In this document: positions 21,259-22,622 of the stretch, one piece after another
Layout of the letters: each line of letters begins with the position of its first letter
Position numbering within the stretch: position 1 is the stretch's first letter
DNA from: an uncultured Johnsonella sp.
GTDB lineage: Bacteria > Bacillota > Clostridia > Lachnospirales > Lachnospiraceae
Length of the DNA stretch: 22,622 nt
NCBI GenBank assembly: GCA_905373785.1
Contig: CAJPUK010000020.1
Location: 1-22,622, forward strand
Direction: 5' to 3'
Made by a program: the position numbers and the translations under genes
The notes under the pieces: generated by a model
The model's input: the letters and a program-made list of their open reading frames with translations, nothing else
Databases searched by the model: none
Told to the model about the DNA's origin: nothing

Positions 21259-22622
21259 ATGGATAAGATAAAAATGAGGCTTAGCAAAATCGAAAAGTCC
21301 TTTCCGGGTGTAAAAGCACTTGACGGTATAGAGTTTTCGGTAAGGGAAGGTACTGTTCATGCTTTATGTGGTGAGAACGGTGCAGGAAAGTCCACACTTA
21401 TGAAAATCATTATGGGACTATATAAGGCGGATAAGGGAAGCATCTTCTTAGATGAAAAAGAAGTTGAAATCAAGAGTCCTATACAGGCAAGAGACTTAGG
21501 TATATCTATGATAGCACAGGAGCTTAGTTATGTACCCGAGCTTTCGGTCGAAGAGAATCTGTTTTTGGGAAGACTTCCTGTAAAGGGTTTCGGCATGATT
21601 GACTGGAAGAAGATAAGGCAGGAAAGTAAAAGATTTTTGGAAGAGGAAAACTTGCCTTATAAGCCTTGGCAAAAGCTTAAAACACTTACGGTTTCAGATA
21701 TACAGATACTTGAGATCATAAAAGCGGTTACCAATAACGCCAAGATAATTATTATGGATGAGCCGACCTCATCTATAACACAGTCCGAGGTGGAAAATCT
21801 ATTTAAAAAGATAGAGGAACTCAAGCAAAAAGGAGTATCAATAATCTATATATCCCACAAGATGGATGAGGTATTTAGAATAGCTGATGATATAAGTATA
21901 TTAAGAGACGGTAAGGTGGTGGCATCAAAGAAAGCCTCCGAATTCGACCTTGAAAGTGTTATTTCTTTAATGGTAGGAAGAAAGATTGAAAATGCCTATC
22001 CTAAGGAATATGTGGAGCTTGGTGAGAAGGTTTTGGAGATAGATAAGTTAAGCAAGGATAAGTTATTTGAAGATGTTGATTTTTATGTTAAAAAGGGAGA
22101 AATAGTAGGTTTTGCAGGGCTTGTGGGAGCGGGCAGAACCGAGGTCATGAGAGCGGTATACGGACTTGACCACAAAGACAGCGGTACTGTTAAGATAAAG
22201 TCCAAAGAGGTCAATATCAAAAATCCTGCGGATAGTATAAAAGAAGGTTTGATTTTACTGTCAGAAAGCAGAAAAGATGACGGCATAGTTCCTGTAAGAA
22301 GTGTTATGGAGAATGCCAGTCTGGCAAGTTTACAAAAGTTCATATATTCGGGCTTTGCTCATAGGAAGAAGGAGAGGAATGCCGTATATGAAAGCTTTAT
22401 GAAAATGAATGTAAAAACTCCCACACTGGACACACCTATATCAAGTCTATCGGGAGGCAATCAGCAGAAGGTTCTTTTATCCAGATGGATGCTTAGCGAA
22501 CCGGATATACTTATACTTGATGAGCCTACCAGAGGTATAGATATAGGAGCGAAGTTTGAAATATACAAGCTTATGACGGATATGGTAAAGGAAGGAAAGG
22601 CTATAATTATGGTATCTTCCGA
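21259..22622 (+). CDS. Sugar ABC transporter ATP-binding protein, two ABC domains (partial)
   Basis: The first 454 residues of a protein of about 500; the gene runs off the window's right edge with no stop. Domain 1 has Walker A GENGAGKST (residues 38-46), a degenerate signature (LTVSDIQ) and Walker B IIIMDEPTS. Domain 2 has GFAGLVGAGRTE, signature LSGGNQQK and Walker B LILDEPTRGIDIG. It is the same class as the ATPase at 3980-5485 but clearly divergent. Unlike the first operon, the ATPase comes first, directly after the promoter, so the permease and binding-protein genes should lie beyond the window. AAAGGA upstream of ATG 21259 supports the start. Confidence 0.92.
   Translation, partial: MDKIKMRLSKIEKSFPGVKALDGIEFSVREGTVHALCGENGAGKSTLMKIIMGLYKADKGSIFLDEKEVEIKSPIQARDLGISMIAQELSYVPELSVEENLFLGRLPVKGFGMIDWKKIRQESKRFLEEENLPYKPWQKLKTLTVSDIQILEIIKAVTNNAKIIIMDEPTSSITQSEVENLFKKIEELKQKGVSIIYISHKMDEVFRIADDISILRDGKVVASKKASEFDLESVISLMVGRKIENAYPKEYVELGEKVLEIDKLSKDKLFEDVDFYVKKGEIVGFAGLVGAGRTEVMRAVYGLDHKDSGTVKIKSKEVNIKNPADSIKEGLILLSESRKDDGIVPVRSVMENASLASLQKFIYSGFAHRKKERNAVYESFMKMNVKTPTLDTPISSLSGGNQQKVLLSRWMLSEPDILILDEPTRGIDIGAKFEIYKLMTDMVKEGKAIIMVSS

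Overview
The window looks like part of a low-GC Firmicutes chromosome, most probably a Lachnospiraceae-type clostridium. The signs are AT-rich intergenic DNA, strong AAGGAGG ribosome binding sites, Gram-positive lipoproteins with long Ser/Thr/Ala linkers, and ROK regulators next to ribose-type sugar importers. Genus assignment is inference. No tRNA, rRNA or CRISPR was seen.

Left flank (1-9281): a 181-base palindromic element is followed by a minus-strand ROK regulator. Diverging from it is a compact carbohydrate operon: short-chain dehydrogenase, lipoprotein sugar-binding protein, double-domain ABC ATPase, RbsC-type permease, zinc-dependent medium-chain dehydrogenase and FGGY kinase. Together these suggest import of a sugar or polyol, redox interconversion, then ATP-dependent phosphorylation. 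No aldolase or epimerase is present, so the substrate is not identified. The operon ends in an unusually long, nearly fully paired hairpin ending in a U-tract.

Middle (9300-19656): an accessory stretch. It starts with a monocistronic membrane-anchored protein and a RelE/antitoxin pair with its own palindromic promoter. A 620-base gap after the pair carries a three-stem folded element. Then comes a same-strand series of small lipoproteins and singly anchored proteins (WG-repeat, propeller-like, a tandem pair of DUF4163/DUF3298-like lipoproteins). These are interleaved with decayed fragments: genes with in-frame stops, a GH19-like C-terminus, a frameshifted BspA-type leucine-rich repeat gene, and a second copy of a small membrane-protein gene interrupted by about 120 bases. 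Duplication and decay dominate. It may be a graveyard of immunity or surface genes, but that is a hypothesis.

Right flank (19660-22622): a second ROK regulator on the minus strand and, diverging from it, a second ribose-type ABC ATPase that runs off the end. The 477 bases between them hold a tandem array of palindromes spaced about 30 bases apart (20821-20973), two further operator-like palindromes and two good sigma-A promoters pointing outward. The array lies outside both predicted transcripts, so it looks like a DNA-level regulatory array. It is the strongest candidate for an undescribed element here.
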